Position numbers and translations under genes: made by a program. DNA of 60,388 nucleotides. Source: an uncultured Synechococcaceae cyanobacterium. GTDB lineage: Bacteria; Cyanobacteriota; Cyanobacteriia; PCC-6307; Cyanobiaceae. The notes under the pieces were generated by a model. The model did not search any database and was not told the DNA's origin. It worked only from the letters and a program-made list of their open reading frames with translations. Numbering within the stretch: position 1 is the stretch's first letter; the number at the start of each line of letters is the position of its first letter. Where the stretch lies: positions 1-60,388 of the forward strand of contig CACGPQ010000004.1 in assembly GCA_902574955.1 (NCBI GenBank). The letters are read 5' to 3'. Below, in pieces: positions 42,083 through 51,769 of the stretch.

Positions 42083-43030
42083 ATGGAAGAGAAATTAACT
42101 CTTTTCAAGAATCGTAAAAGATTCGGTATCGAAAAAAATATAGATATTATCTTCAAGAATACTGCCCTAGTCTTGTCTAGTTTTGTAGCAATAATACTTT
42201 TAGGAATTATTTTAGTAGTCTTTTTTCAGTCATTTGATTCCTTTTCAAGGTATGGATTGAAGTTTCTAGTAACCTCTGAATGGAATCCTGTAAAAGATGA
42301 ATACGGAGCTTTTACTGCAATATATGGCACATTACTAACTTCATTTCTTTCGTTATTGATAACTATTCCTCTAGGAGTTGGCACTGCAATATTTATTACC
42401 GAGGACTTTGTCCCGAAAGTTTTTAGAGAAATAATAGGTTCATTTGTTGAATTATTAGCAGCAATTCCATCAGTTGTATTGGGACTTTGGGCAATATTTG
42501 TTATGGAACCTTTTTTTAGAACCTTTTTTGTCTTTTTACATAATTTCTTTGGTTGGATACCTTTATTCAGTACAGAACCTACAGGCAGGAATTCTTTGTT
42601 AGCAATATTGATTTTAGTAGTTATGCTTTTGCCAATAGTGACTTCTATAGCTAGAGATTCTCTTAATCAAGTTCCTAAAAAGTTAAGAAATGCAGCCTAT
42701 GGAATTGGAGCTAGTAGATGGAAAACAATATTTTCAGTAATTTTGCCGGCAGCGTTATCAGGAATTATGGCAGGTGTTCTATTGGCTTTAGGTAGGGCAA
42801 TGGGAGAAACAATGGCTGTGACAATGATTATTGGTAATTCAAATGCATTTAGTTGGTCTCTATTATCTCCTGGATATACCATTTCTTCTATGCTCGCAAA
42901 CCAGTTTGGTGAGGCTGATGGAAGTCAGGTTTCATCTCTTTTTTATGCGGCTTTTGTACTTATGATCCTTTCTTTGGTAGTAAATATCTTTGCGCAGTGG
43001 CTAGTTAAAAAATTTAGTCTCAAATATTAG
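42083..43030 (+). CDS. pstC: Phosphate ABC transporter permease PstC
   Basis: 315 aa, six membrane helices. The EAA-like loop is LRNAAYGIGASRWKTIFSVILPAAL, and LGRAMGETMAVTM is the conserved helix of PstC. N-terminal extension and large periplasmic loop (residues ~60-85, with SEWNPVKDEYGAFTAIYG) are family features. High-affinity phosphate uptake with PstA and PstB; the binding protein gene pstS is not in this window. Confidence 0.95.
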   Translation: MEEKLTLFKNRKRFGIEKNIDIIFKNTALVLSSFVAIILLGIILVVFFQSFDSFSRYGLKFLVTSEWNPVKDEYGAFTAIYGTLLTSFLSLLITIPLGVGTAIFITEDFVPKVFREIIGSFVELLAAIPSVVLGLWAIFVMEPFFRTFFVFLHNFFGWIPLFSTEPTGRNSLLAILILVVMLLPIVTSIARDSLNQVPKKLRNAAYGIGASRWKTIFSVILPAALSGIMAGVLLALGRAMGETMAVTMIIGNSNAFSWSLLSPGYTISSMLANQFGEADGSQVSSLFYAAFVLMILSLVVNIFAQWLVKKFSLKY

Positions 43031-43036
43031 ATAATT

Positions 43037-43930
43037 ATGAATTCACTCTATTACCAGAAAAGATTATCAAGAAATATAGGAGATAAATTCTTTACTTCTT
43101 TATCAGTAATTTGTGCATTGATCGCAATACTCCCTTTGATTTTTCTGGTGACTTATATTCTCATCAAAGGTGGATCCCAAATTACACCAGAACTATTTAC
43201 TTTAGAACCAAATCCCCCTGGAGATGATTTAGATGCAGGTGGTATTAATCCTGCATTGATTGGAACATTAATAATAACTACCATTGCTTCAATTATTGCG
43301 ATACCAGTAGGTGTTGGTGGTGGAATATATCTAGCTGAATACTCTAAAGGCGGTGCTTTTTCAAGGTTTATTAGATTTGGGGTAAATGTTTTAGCGGGAG
43401 TCCCCTCAATAATTGCTGGTGTATTTATTTATGCCTTAATTATTTCAACCAAGATCTTATTTGGGAGCATGTACAGTGGCTTGGCAGGAGGTATGGCACT
43501 TTCAATATTAATGTTGCCTACTGTGATCAAGACCACTGACGAAGGTTTAAAGCTGGTGCCCAATGAGTTGAGATATGCGTCTCTTGGTGTTGGGGCAAGT
43601 ATGTATACAACCATATTGAAGGTTACTTTGCCCTCTGCCTTTAGATCTATTGCTACTGGTGTTGTTCTTGGAATCGCAAGAGCAGCAGGTGAAACAGCAC
43701 CTTTGATATTTACGGCTTTATTCTCTTACTATTACATAACAGGCTTAGGAGACTTATTTTATGAGATGGGTTCTTTGGCTGTATTGATATACAACTTTGC
43801 TCTTGAACCTTATGATGCACAGAATAAATTAGCCTGGGCAGCTTCCTTTATTCTTGTTTTATCGATACTATCAGTAAATATATTTTCAAGGATATTAGCC
43901 GCTTTTACTGAGAAAACTAAGAGAGTATAA
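43037..43930 (+). CDS. pstA: Phosphate ABC transporter permease PstA
   Basis: 297 aa, six membrane helices. EAA loop LRYASLGVGASMYTTILKVTLP and IARAAGETAPLIFTALFSYY are PstA-typical. Six nt after pstC and directly adjoining pstB. Confidence 0.95.
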   Translation: MNSLYYQKRLSRNIGDKFFTSLSVICALIAILPLIFLVTYILIKGGSQITPELFTLEPNPPGDDLDAGGINPALIGTLIITTIASIIAIPVGVGGGIYLAEYSKGGAFSRFIRFGVNVLAGVPSIIAGVFIYALIISTKILFGSMYSGLAGGMALSILMLPTVIKTTDEGLKLVPNELRYASLGVGASMYTTILKVTLPSAFRSIATGVVLGIARAAGETAPLIFTALFSYYYITGLGDLFYEMGSLAVLIYNFALEPYDAQNKLAWAASFILVLSILSVNIFSRILAAFTEKTKRV

Positions 43931-44740
43931 ATGATCAAAACTAATAAAAAAATACCAAAGAATATCATTTTATCTCTTGAGAATGTCTCTATTAGCTATG
44001 GAACTTTTGAAGCAGTAAGAAATGTTTTTTGTAACTTTAAAAAAGGAAATATAACCTCCCTTATTGGACCCTCCGGTTGTGGTAAATCAACTGTTCTTAG
44101 ATCATTAAATAGGATGAACGATTTAATTCCTAATTGCTCACTAAAGGGGACTGTCCTTTTTGATGGAACTAATATTTACGATAAAAGAGTAGATCCAGTT
44201 GAAGTGAGAAGAAGAATTGGAATGGTTTTTCAACAACCAAATCCTTTCCCCAAATCTATCTACGAAAATATCGCATTTGGAGCAAGAATCAATGGCTTTA
44301 CTGGAAATATGAATGAATTAGTGGAAATTTCACTAAGAAAAGCTGCTTTATGGGATGAATGTAAGGATAAATTAAATGATAGTGGTTACTCTTTATCTGG
44401 TGGACAACAACAAAGATTATGTATCGCTAGAACCATTGCTATTGAGCCTGAAATAATTCTCATGGATGAACCATGCTCAGCTTTGGATCCAATCTCTACT
44501 TTGAAAATAGAAGAGACTATGCATGAACTTAAGAAGAATTACACAATAATAATCGTTACTCATAATATGCAACAGGCATTAAGAGTTAGTGATATGACTG
44601 CATTTTTTAATGCAATTGAATATGAAGATGGGGATGGAGGGAAGGTTGGTTATCTTGCAGAATTTAATTCCACTAAGAAAATTTTTAACTCTCCAAAAGA
44701 AAAAACTACTCAGGAATATATATCTGGTAAATTTGGTTGA
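43931..44740 (+). CDS. pstB: Phosphate ABC transporter ATPase PstB
   Basis: 269 aa. Walker [21 protein letters not shown]-loop [19 protein letters not shown], signature [17 protein letters not shown], Walker [14 protein letters not shown]-loop VTHNM. The RMNDL and NPFPKS motifs are specific to PstB. Starts with no gap after pstA. Confidence 0.96.
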   Translation: MIKTNKKIPKNIILSLENVSISYGTFEAVRNVFCNFKKGNITSLIGPSGCGKSTVLRSLNRMNDLIPNCSLKGTVLFDGTNIYDKRVDPVEVRRRIGMVFQQPNPFPKSIYENIAFGARINGFTGNMNELVEISLRKAALWDECKDKLNDSGYSLSGGQQQRLCIARTIAIEPEIILMDEPCSALDPISTLKIEETMHELKKNYTIIIVTHNMQQALRVSDMTAFFNAIEYEDGDGGKVGYLAEFNSTKKIFNSPKEKTTQEYISGKFG

Positions 44741-44846
44741 TGTTTAATTTTTACTTTTAAAAGAATAATTTTACGTTTAAGATGGTCAAGGGGTAGACAA
44801 ACAGTATAAATACCTATATAGTTGTTTCGAATATCTAAGTTTATCT

Positions 44847-44936
44847 TTGAAAAACTACCCTTTTCTACCTTTCTTGATTTTTGCAGGTGCTCTCATAACA
44901 ACTGCAACAATAGGTTTGCCTGTATTTACTTCATAA
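44847..44936 (+). CDS. Possible small membrane protein (29 aa)
   Basis: 29 aa from TTG: KNYPFLPFLIFAGALITTATIGLPVFTS. One helix; no evident ribosome binding site. Small helix peptides of this type are plausible but unproven. Confidence 0.35.
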   Translation: MKNYPFLPFLIFAGALITTATIGLPVFTS

Positions 44937-44966
44937 TTTAAGAGTATTTTTATTTCAGGTAATCTT

Positions 44967-45122
44967 ATGGTTTCAATATCCAATAAAGAATTAATTGGAA
45001 GTCCTCATAAAACCTTAATAAAGGGAAATTTATTTGACTTTATAAAAAAAAGAGAGAACATGAATCTGTGTGGGAGTGAAAAATCTGTATTAAAACCATT
45101 TTTAAAAGTGGTTAATTTCTAA
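44967..45122 (+). CDS. Possible small protein (51 aa)
   Basis: 51 aa, basic (ELIGSPHKTLIKGNLFDFIKKREN, end VLKPFLKVVNF), one Cys. AGGT upstream is a weak binding site. No family; low confidence. Confidence 0.35.
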   Translation: MVSISNKELIGSPHKTLIKGNLFDFIKKRENMNLCGSEKSVLKPFLKVVNF

Positions 45123-45132
45123 TTTATTTATC

Positions 45133-45279
45133 ATGGATAAAACTAAAGAACAGTTAGAAAAATTAAGAGAAGTAGCAGAAGCCTCTCTTACAAAAACGGA
45201 TGAACTTCAAAAAGTTCTTGCTCAAATCGAAGCTTTAATGTCTAGAGAGGAATCACAAACATTATCAAAGAAGAAATAA
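45133..45279 (+). CDS. Small helical protein (48 aa)
   Basis: 48 aa, one continuous charged helix with heptad character (TKEQLEKLREVAEASLTKTDELQKVLAQIEALM is the span), ending KKK. Likely a coiled coil. Codon choice looks coding. Function unknown. Confidence 0.6.
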   Translation: MDKTKEQLEKLREVAEASLTKTDELQKVLAQIEALMSREESQTLSKKK

Positions 45280-45387
45280 TTATTTAAAAATAATTTTAGT
45301 TTTGTAAGTTTAATTACACCTCTACAATTCCATTCTAGTTATTAATTGGGTATGCAGAACCCGTTCCAAAGTTTTCTGTTAGGTCTC

Positions 45388-45430
45388 GAGGTCTTACCTT
45401 CTTTAAGTAAAAGACCTCTTTAATTTGTTT
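45388..45430 (+). terminator. Rho-independent terminator
   Basis: Stem GAGGTCTT / AAGACCTC with a 15-nt loop that can extend the stem by one or two pairs, followed by TTTAATTTGTTTGTTTTT. It ends the plus-strand transcript from the 45133 gene, or a short RNA in 45280-45430. Confidence 0.65.
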
Positions 45431-45460
45431 GTTTTTATTATATTTTTATAACCTGCTTAT

Positions 45461-45763
45461 TTAGTTAATTACTTTATAGATTTCTTTCAAGCAGACATTT
45501 ACATCAAAAGATTCAGTATTTACAACTTCTAAGCCTGTTTTTTCTGTAACTTCAACGGTGGCATTGCATTCGTCTTGTTTAAGAGCCATGTAAATTGGCT
45601 TTATGTCTTCTATATCTAATTCAACACTTGATTCAGTTCCTTCCTTATATTGCTCCATTACTAGTGTAAGTGCTTCTATCTCAACGGAAAAATTATCATT
45701 TGCTTTTGCCCCAAATGGGATGAGAAGAAATGGAAATGAAATCAAGACTATTAATTTTTTCAT
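45461..45763 (-). CDS. Exported small protein (100 aa)
   Basis: 100 aa. Signal peptide of ~21 residues (KKLIVLISFPFLLIPFGAKA) then an acidic domain with two Cys (DECNATVEV; DVNVCLKEIY) that could form a disulfide. No family recognised. Confidence 0.65.
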   Translation of the reverse strand: MKKLIVLISFPFLLIPFGAKANDNFSVEIEALTLVMEQYKEGTESSVELDIEDIKPIYMALKQDECNATVEVTEKTGLEVVNTESFDVNVCLKEIYKVIN

Positions 45764-45967
45764 TTCTATAAAATGTGTTTATTTTTTTTATAACGTGTAT
45801 TGTCTGCTAAAGAAAGGGTCATTAGCTGAATAAATTTTTTATTATCTATTTTTACTTTTAAAAAATAGATCAATAGATTTAAATTAATTGATAAAAAAAC
45901 TAAACGAGACTTTTAAGTATAAATTGGTATATCTAAATGAAAAATTTAATTCACTTCAATAGGATTT

Positions 45968-46621
45968 TTATTGAGATTTTATTTCGATAATTTCTTCTTC
46001 AGAAACAATTACCCATTTTTTAAACGACTTTTTGCAGGGATATCCTCCTGTTAAGTCTCCAAATGCAGGGATATATAAAACATTTTTATTCATATCCATC
46101 GCAAAGCACCTAAAAGATAATTTATCTCCATTGCTTTTTAAATAGATTTTTGGATGATAATGTCCACAAATATTCAAGGTTTTATTATTTTCTAAATTAA
46201 CTGGCTCATGGCTAAAAGTAATATTTTTAGTTTTTCTAACGTTAAAAATTTTTATATTTTTAAAATCACAACCTACATCATGATTTCCGAGGATGAGTTC
46301 AACATTAGTTTTTAGTAGTTCAGGAAGTTCCTCAACTTTTTTTTGAAGATTTTTATCTATTGAATATTTGCTGTGGAATAAATCACCCAAAATTATTAAT
46401 TTATCAGGACTATATTTTTTTACTATTTTTTTTATTCTTGCGAAATTATTTTCATCTGAATTATTTGTAAGAGGGATACCATTTTGCTGAAAATACTCAG
46501 CTTTCCCAAGATGAATATCGCATATTAACAATTCTTTTGTTTCCGGTAGAAATAAAGCTCTTGAAGGAAGCATCTCAAACAATGTATTTTCCCAACAAAA
46601 TTTAAAAGAACTTTTTTTCAT
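45968..46621 (-). CDS. pdeM: Ligase-associated DNA damage response endonuclease PdeM
   Basis: 217 aa calcineurin-fold nuclease. Metal motifs: CDIHLGKAEYF (DxH), LGDLFHSKYS (GDxxHxK), LGNHDVG (GNHD), and FSHEPV with GHYHPK (GHxH). Matches TIGR04123. The ATG follows the helicase stop with no gap; last gene of the four-gene repair operon. Confidence 0.9.
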   Translation of the reverse strand: MKKSSFKFCWENTLFEMLPSRALFLPETKELLICDIHLGKAEYFQQNGIPLTNNSDENNFARIKKIVKKYSPDKLIILGDLFHSKYSIDKNLQKKVEELPELLKTNVELILGNHDVGCDFKNIKIFNVRKTKNITFSHEPVNLENNKTLNICGHYHPKIYLKSNGDKLSFRCFAMDMNKNVLYIPAFGDLTGGYPCKKSFKKWVIVSEEEIIEIKSQ

Positions 46622-49108
46622 TTAATCACTATACTTTTTTATAAGTTTTTCTACTCTTTTTTCTATTGGTTCATTGCTTAAAGTATTTTTAAGTCTTTCC
46701 ACTAATAAAGGGAAAGCAAAAGGAGTTGGAGTTTTTATCTCGTTAAATATAATTTTTAAATTTTTTAATCTTTCTAATGATCTAGATATTCTTTTATTTT
46801 CTAATTGATATTCTTTAACTTCTTGATGCGATTGTTTTATCAAAAGATGTCCTTCTTCATATTTAGTAAAGACATCGTAGAAAAGACTTGAACTTATTTG
46901 AAGTTGAGAGGAGGTTTTTGTTTTGCTTGGATTATTTTGATTTATAAGTCCACTTATTTGGGCAATATTTTTAAATCTACGTTTTGTTAATTCTGAAAAA
47001 TTAATTGCATTTTCTAGATCTTCTTCTAATTTTTTGTTATTCAAAAAGTAATCAGCTTCTTTTTTTATTATGGAAAAATCATAATCTTCTGCGGTAGTTA
47101 AGCTGAATCCAAAATCATTAGCAGTAATACTAAATGTAGATTGTTTTAATTTTGCTAATCTCAAAGCCCATAAAAATGCAATTCCTTCATTTACAAATTT
47201 TCCATCAAGTGTAAAAACAAAAAGATTTGATAAATCCTTGGTTTTATATATTTCTATAAGGAATTCATCTTTCTTTGGAATATTTGAAAGAACTTTTTGT
47301 TTCTTCAATATTGGGCGTAATGAATTTAGTTCAGGATTTAAGTAGTCATAATTTTCTAGTTTGTTGCATATATCTATTTCTTTTCTCAAACTTTCACAAA
47401 GTAGATCAGAAATTGCCATTTGACCTCCAACCCATGCAGGAATATGAGAACTTTTTTTTGTTGATTTTTTAACGTATAAAATCATATCTCTTATTCTTAC
47501 AAATTGAAGCATTTTGCCTGCAAAGTAAAATGTATCTCCAGGGTTTAATTTTGAAGCAAAATTCTCCTCTAAATTACCTAAGTATTTACCTTTCATATAT
47601 TTGACATTCACAAATTTGTCACTTGTAATTGTCCCAATATTGAACTTATGCATTCTTATTAAAGATTTGTCTTTTACAAAATATTTAAAGTTTTCATTAT
47701 TATTTTTTGATTCTTCCTTAACTATTTTTTTATATTTTGGGTATGCTTTAAGACATTTCCCACCATATTCCAAAAAGTCAAGACACCAATTCCAATCTTT
47801 ATCTTTTAAGTTTCTATAACTCCAACAATTTTTAATTCTTTCTTTCTCAATTTTCGGATCAAAGCCATTTCCGCATGCCAAGCTTATTAGGTGTTGTAGA
47901 AGCACATCATAAGATAATTCAGGGAGTCTAATTTCTTCCGATATACCACTTTTTATTATTCTTCTCATCGCACTAATCTCTAATAACTCCAAAGAATTTG
48001 TAGGCATAAAAATAATTTTTGATTTTCCACCTGGTCTATGAGCACTTCTTCCCGCTCTTTGGATAAGTCTAGCTAAATTCTTTGCGCTACCAATTTGAAC
48101 TATTTGATCTACAGGTTGAAAGTCAACGCCCAAATCTAATGAGCTGGTGCAGACTACCCATTTTATTAGTCCATCTTTAACACCTTCTTCAACTCTTTTT
48201 CTATCTTCTTTATCAAGGGAGCCGTGATGAAGTTCAATTTTGTCTTCCATCTCTGGGAGAAAAAATTTAAGACATTGATACCATCTTTCAGATTGGTTTC
48301 TTGTATTAGTGAATAATAAGGTGCTTTTATTTTTATCTAGGATTTTTAAAAGTGAAGAATGACTTCTTATTCCTAGATGACCACTCCATGGAAAGGTCGT
48401 TTCCTCCTCTGGCAAAACGCTAATAATTTCTATCTCTTTTTGAATAGTTGTACTTATAATTTTGGGTTTAATAGCGCTCATCCCAACTATTGCTCTTGCT
48501 GCTTCTTCAATATTTCCAATAGTTGCAGACATTGCCCAAATTTGTAAATTTTTTATATTACCTCTTAGCCAACTTAAAGATAACTCGCACTGGTTTCCTC
48601 TTTTACTACCCATCAATTCATGCCATTCGTCAATAATTATTGATGACAACTCCTTGAACATATTATTAGATCCTTTATTAGAAAGTAAAAGAGATAAGGA
48701 CTCTGGAGTTGTAATAAGAATATTAGGTGGTTTAGCTAGTTGCTTTTTCTTTTCGTATGGTGTTGTATCCCCATTCCTAATTTCAATAGTGATCTCTTTA
48801 TTAAAATGTAAAGCTGCTAATTGTATGGAATTTTTTAGATCTCTACTTAGTGCTTTTAAAGGCGTTATTAACAATATTTGCACACTTTTATTATTTTTGG
48901 GATCTTCTATCTGTGATAAAGGTCCCATTAATGCAGCGTAAGTTTTGCCGCATCCAGTAGGAACTTGTATTATGCCGTTTTCCCCATTTAAAAATGCTTT
49001 CCAAGACTCTACTTGGTAGGGTAATGGTTCCCATCCATTTGAGAAGAAAAACTCTTTAATTTTAGAAATTGAAAAATTTTGCCTACTATTTTGAGTAATC
49101 TTTTTCAT
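46622..49108 (-). CDS. Ligase-associated DEXH-box helicase (Lhr-core type)
   Basis: 828 aa. Walker A PTGCGKTYAAL, motif Ia TPLKALSRDL, DEWH box (IIIDEWHEL), motif III MSATIGN, motifs IV-VI TSSLDLGVDFQPVDQIVQIG and RLIQRAGRSAHRPG. The C-terminal winged-helix and Lhr-core domains are present (residues ~420-800). Matches the TIGR04121 group: a 3'-5' single-strand-DNA-dependent helicase acting with its ligase and nucleases in repair of DNA damage. Overlaps the ligase stop by 4 nt. Confidence 0.93.
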   Translation of the reverse strand: MKKITQNSRQNFSISKIKEFFFSNGWEPLPYQVESWKAFLNGENGIIQVPTGCGKTYAALMGPLSQIEDPKNNKSVQILLITPLKALSRDLKNSIQLAALHFNKEITIEIRNGDTTPYEKKKQLAKPPNILITTPESLSLLLSNKGSNNMFKELSSIIIDEWHELMGSKRGNQCELSLSWLRGNIKNLQIWAMSATIGNIEEAARAIVGMSAIKPKIISTTIQKEIEIISVLPEEETTFPWSGHLGIRSHSSLLKILDKNKSTLLFTNTRNQSERWYQCLKFFLPEMEDKIELHHGSLDKEDRKRVEEGVKDGLIKWVVCTSSLDLGVDFQPVDQIVQIGSAKNLARLIQRAGRSAHRPGGKSKIIFMPTNSLELLEISAMRRIIKSGISEEIRLPELSYDVLLQHLISLACGNGFDPKIEKERIKNCWSYRNLKDKDWNWCLDFLEYGGKCLKAYPKYKKIVKEESKNNNENFKYFVKDKSLIRMHKFNIGTITSDKFVNVKYMKGKYLGNLEENFASKLNPGDTFYFAGKMLQFVRIRDMILYVKKSTKKSSHIPAWVGGQMAISDLLCESLRKEIDICNKLENYDYLNPELNSLRPILKKQKVLSNIPKKDEFLIEIYKTKDLSNLFVFTLDGKFVNEGIAFLWALRLAKLKQSTFSITANDFGFSLTTAEDYDFSIIKKEADYFLNNKKLEEDLENAINFSELTKRRFKNIAQISGLINQNNPSKTKTSSQLQISSSLFYDVFTKYEEGHLLIKQSHQEVKEYQLENKRISRSLERLKNLKIIFNEIKTPTPFAFPLLVERLKNTLSNEPIEKRVEKLIKKYSD

Positions 49109-50745
49109 GATATTTTTTTCATCAGTTCATAAGCATTCTGTAGGCTATCTGCATCATTGATTTTTTTATCTTTCCTCCATTTTGTTATTCTTGGAAATCT
49201 TACTGCTATGCCAGACTTATGACGTTTTGAAATTTGTATTTTCTCAAAAGATATTTCGAAAACCATTTCTGGTTTTAATGATCGAACAGGACCAAATTTT
49301 TCTATTGTATTTTTTCTTATCCATTTATCTAGCTCCTTAATCTCAATATTTGTTAAACCAGAATATGCACTCGCAAATTTAACTAATTCTTGGTCTTTCC
49401 ATAATGCAAAACTGTAATCTGTATAAAGACCAGCTCTTCTACCACTTCCGCCCTTAGCGTAAATTAGAACGGCATCCAGTTGCATAGGATCAACTTTATA
49501 TTTCCACCAAATACCTTTTTTTCTTCCAGAGGTGTATGGAGATCTTATGTTCTTAATTATTAATCCTTCAGTATTATTTTCTCTAGATTTTTCTTTAAAA
49601 GTTAAAGCATCAGGCCAATCTTTAGGAAAGATTAAATCACATATTTTGAAAATATCAGAGATATTATTCTCAGTTTTATTTTGCCATTTTGAAAAATATT
49701 TTTCTAACTTATTTCTTCTATTTTCTAATTTAATTTCTCTTATATCTCTTCCATTAATCTCTAGAAGATCATAAGCAATAAAAATAATTGGATATTTTAT
49801 TTGGATTGATCTAGTAGGAGACTTTCTATTTATTCTTTTTTGAAGTAAAGAAAAATCAAAGGCAATTTGTTCTTTAAAATTCCAAACTAATAATTCCCCA
49901 TCAAGAACAAAATCATCTTTTATATGCGACATTTTCTCTACTAATTCAGGGAAAGATTCATTGACTAATTCTTGCCCTCTTGTCCATAATGAAACATTGC
50001 CTGATCTTTTAATTAATTGCATCCTTATACCGTCGTATTTCCATTCAAATTGAAAATCATTTATTGAATGTTTGAAGATTTTATCTTCGATAGTATTCGC
50101 TAGAAGAAATGGAAATGGTTTGGAATTTAACTCTTGAAGATTGATATTCTTATTAATTAAAAATTGATATGAATCAATTGAAGGCTTGAAATTACCCATC
50201 AACCTATGAGAAATAATTTCTTCATCAATATTAATTAGTTTTGATAGTGATTTTGTAATTAATCCGATAGAGACTCCTACTCTAAAAGTGCCTGTAAGAA
50301 TTTTATTGAAAATTAAATGGTAATCTTCAGGTAACCTTTCCCAAATATTTTTAATTTGTAAATTTTTGTCCTCCTCATTAAGTTTTGATAACTCAGGTAT
50401 TGTTTTGCTTAGTAATTCATTGAGACTTATATTTGATAATTTTTTATTTATGGAAGTAGTTTTATTTTTAAGTAATAACGTTATTACCTCAGCAGAATCA
50501 CCAACTTTTAAATAACAGGTATCAATTAACCATTCAGGATATTCATATATTTGAGAAAAAAGATTTTTTAAATATCTTCCACTAATAAATCTCTTATTAC
50601 TTTTTCCAGTTAGTAAATATATTGCCCATGAATTATCTATTGGTTCATTTGATAAAAAATATCTTTTTAAAACTTCAATTTTATTATTTGTACTATTAAT
50701 TGAATCTAGATCGCCAAATAATTCTGAAAACTTTTTTAAGCTCAT
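49105..50745 (-). CDS. ATP-dependent DNA ligase, damage-response type
   Basis: 546 aa. N-terminal DNA-binding domain (~200 aa); motif I EWKYDGIRMQL with the adenylated Lys; motif III FVLDGELLVWN; motif IV NTEGLIIKN; motif V WWKYKVDPMQLDAVL; OB-fold with FEISFEKIQISKRHKSGIAVRFPRI as motif VI region. Matches the TIGR04120 family (cisplatin damage response ligase). Starts 2 nt after the exonuclease gene. Confidence 0.93.
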   Translation of the reverse strand: MSLKKFSELFGDLDSINSTNNKIEVLKRYFLSNEPIDNSWAIYLLTGKSNKRFISGRYLKNLFSQIYEYPEWLIDTCYLKVGDSAEVITLLLKNKTTSINKKLSNISLNELLSKTIPELSKLNEEDKNLQIKNIWERLPEDYHLIFNKILTGTFRVGVSIGLITKSLSKLINIDEEIISHRLMGNFKPSIDSYQFLINKNINLQELNSKPFPFLLANTIEDKIFKHSINDFQFEWKYDGIRMQLIKRSGNVSLWTRGQELVNESFPELVEKMSHIKDDFVLDGELLVWNFKEQIAFDFSLLQKRINRKSPTRSIQIKYPIIFIAYDLLEINGRDIREIKLENRRNKLEKYFSKWQNKTENNISDIFKICDLIFPKDWPDALTFKEKSRENNTEGLIIKNIRSPYTSGRKKGIWWKYKVDPMQLDAVLIYAKGGSGRRAGLYTDYSFALWKDQELVKFASAYSGLTNIEIKELDKWIRKNTIEKFGPVRSLKPEMVFEISFEKIQISKRHKSGIAVRFPRITKWRKDKKINDADSLQNAYELMKKIS

Positions 50746-50747
50746 AA

Positions 50748-51734
50748 TTATTTACCTAATAAAAGGACATTTATTGATTCCTTTTCAACTAAATATTTAC
50801 TTAACGCTTCACTATCTCCATGATGAAAAAATACATTTTTTGCTTCAGACTTTTTTACTAATTCCAGAATCCCATCCCAATCTGCATGATCAGAAATTGC
50901 GAATCCTTTATCATATCCTGATCTTTTTCTCATAGCTCTTATTGACATCCATCCACTCGCAAAGGCTGTTTGAATATTTTTAAAATTTTTTAGATAAGAG
51001 CTCTTACTTAAAGATGGCGGTAATAATATGAGACTTCCTTTAAGTTGATCAATCTTTTTTTTATTTTCAATTTTTATAGTATCTTTAATATCAATTCCAA
51101 GTTCCTTATAACAATTGTTCATTTTATAAATACTGCCATGAGAATAAATATTACCTTTAAAATTTGTTTGACTAATTTCTTTCAACAGTCTCTGAGCTTT
51201 GCCAAGTGAATAGCAGAAAAGTATAGAAGTTTTTTCTGGCGAATTAGTTATCCATTTTGAAATATCATTTACTATTTTATTTGTTTCATCCCACTTAAAG
51301 ATTGGCAAACCAAAAGTACATTCACTTATTAAATAATCAGTTTTTACTATTTCATATTGTTTGCAAGTGTAATCTTTTTGAAGCTTAAAGTCACCTGAAA
51401 TCAGCCATTTTTCTTCTGCAAAAATAAATTTTATTTGACTAGATCCAAGGATGTGACCTGAAGGATGAAAAGAAATATTGATACCATTTATCTTGAATTC
51501 TTCTCCATAATCAAAAGTCTTAATTTTGATGTTATTTCCAACTCTTTCTTTAAGAATTATCGCAGTCTCGTTAGTAGAAATGTATTCTTCACAGCCAAAT
51601 GTAAAGTGATCAAAATGAGCATGGGTTATTAATGCGCTCTTTACTGGCTTATTTGGATCAATCCAAATATCAGCAAGTTCACAATAAAGACTACCATCCT
51701 TATATCTAATTAAATCTTTTTGCTTAGTTCTCAA
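50748..51734 (-). CDS. Ligase-associated DNA damage response exonuclease (metallo-beta-lactamase fold)
   Basis: 328 aa from a TTG start. MBL/CPSF73-like: ALITHAHFDHFTFG (HxHxDH), SGHILGSSQ, WLISGDFKLQKDY, and the beta-CASP region with FCYSLGKAQRLL, FASGWMSIR, ISDHADWDGILEL and FFHHGD. Matches TIGR04122. Removes damaged 3' ends in the four-gene repair set. First gene of the operon. Confidence 0.92.
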   Translation of the reverse strand: MRTKQKDLIRYKDGSLYCELADIWIDPNKPVKSALITHAHFDHFTFGCEEYISTNETAIILKERVGNNIKIKTFDYGEEFKINGINISFHPSGHILGSSQIKFIFAEEKWLISGDFKLQKDYTCKQYEIVKTDYLISECTFGLPIFKWDETNKIVNDISKWITNSPEKTSILFCYSLGKAQRLLKEISQTNFKGNIYSHGSIYKMNNCYKELGIDIKDTIKIENKKKIDQLKGSLILLPPSLSKSSYLKNFKNIQTAFASGWMSIRAMRKRSGYDKGFAISDHADWDGILELVKKSEAKNVFFHHGDSEALSKYLVEKESINVLLLGK

Positions 51735-51769
51735 AACTACATCTCTTACAATGAAGTTAATTTAGCGAA

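Noticed and set aside
48462-48941. 159-aa plus-strand ORF inside the helicase gene
   Set aside because: Antisense shadow of the Walker A and DEWH region of an intact helicase; no ribosome binding site.
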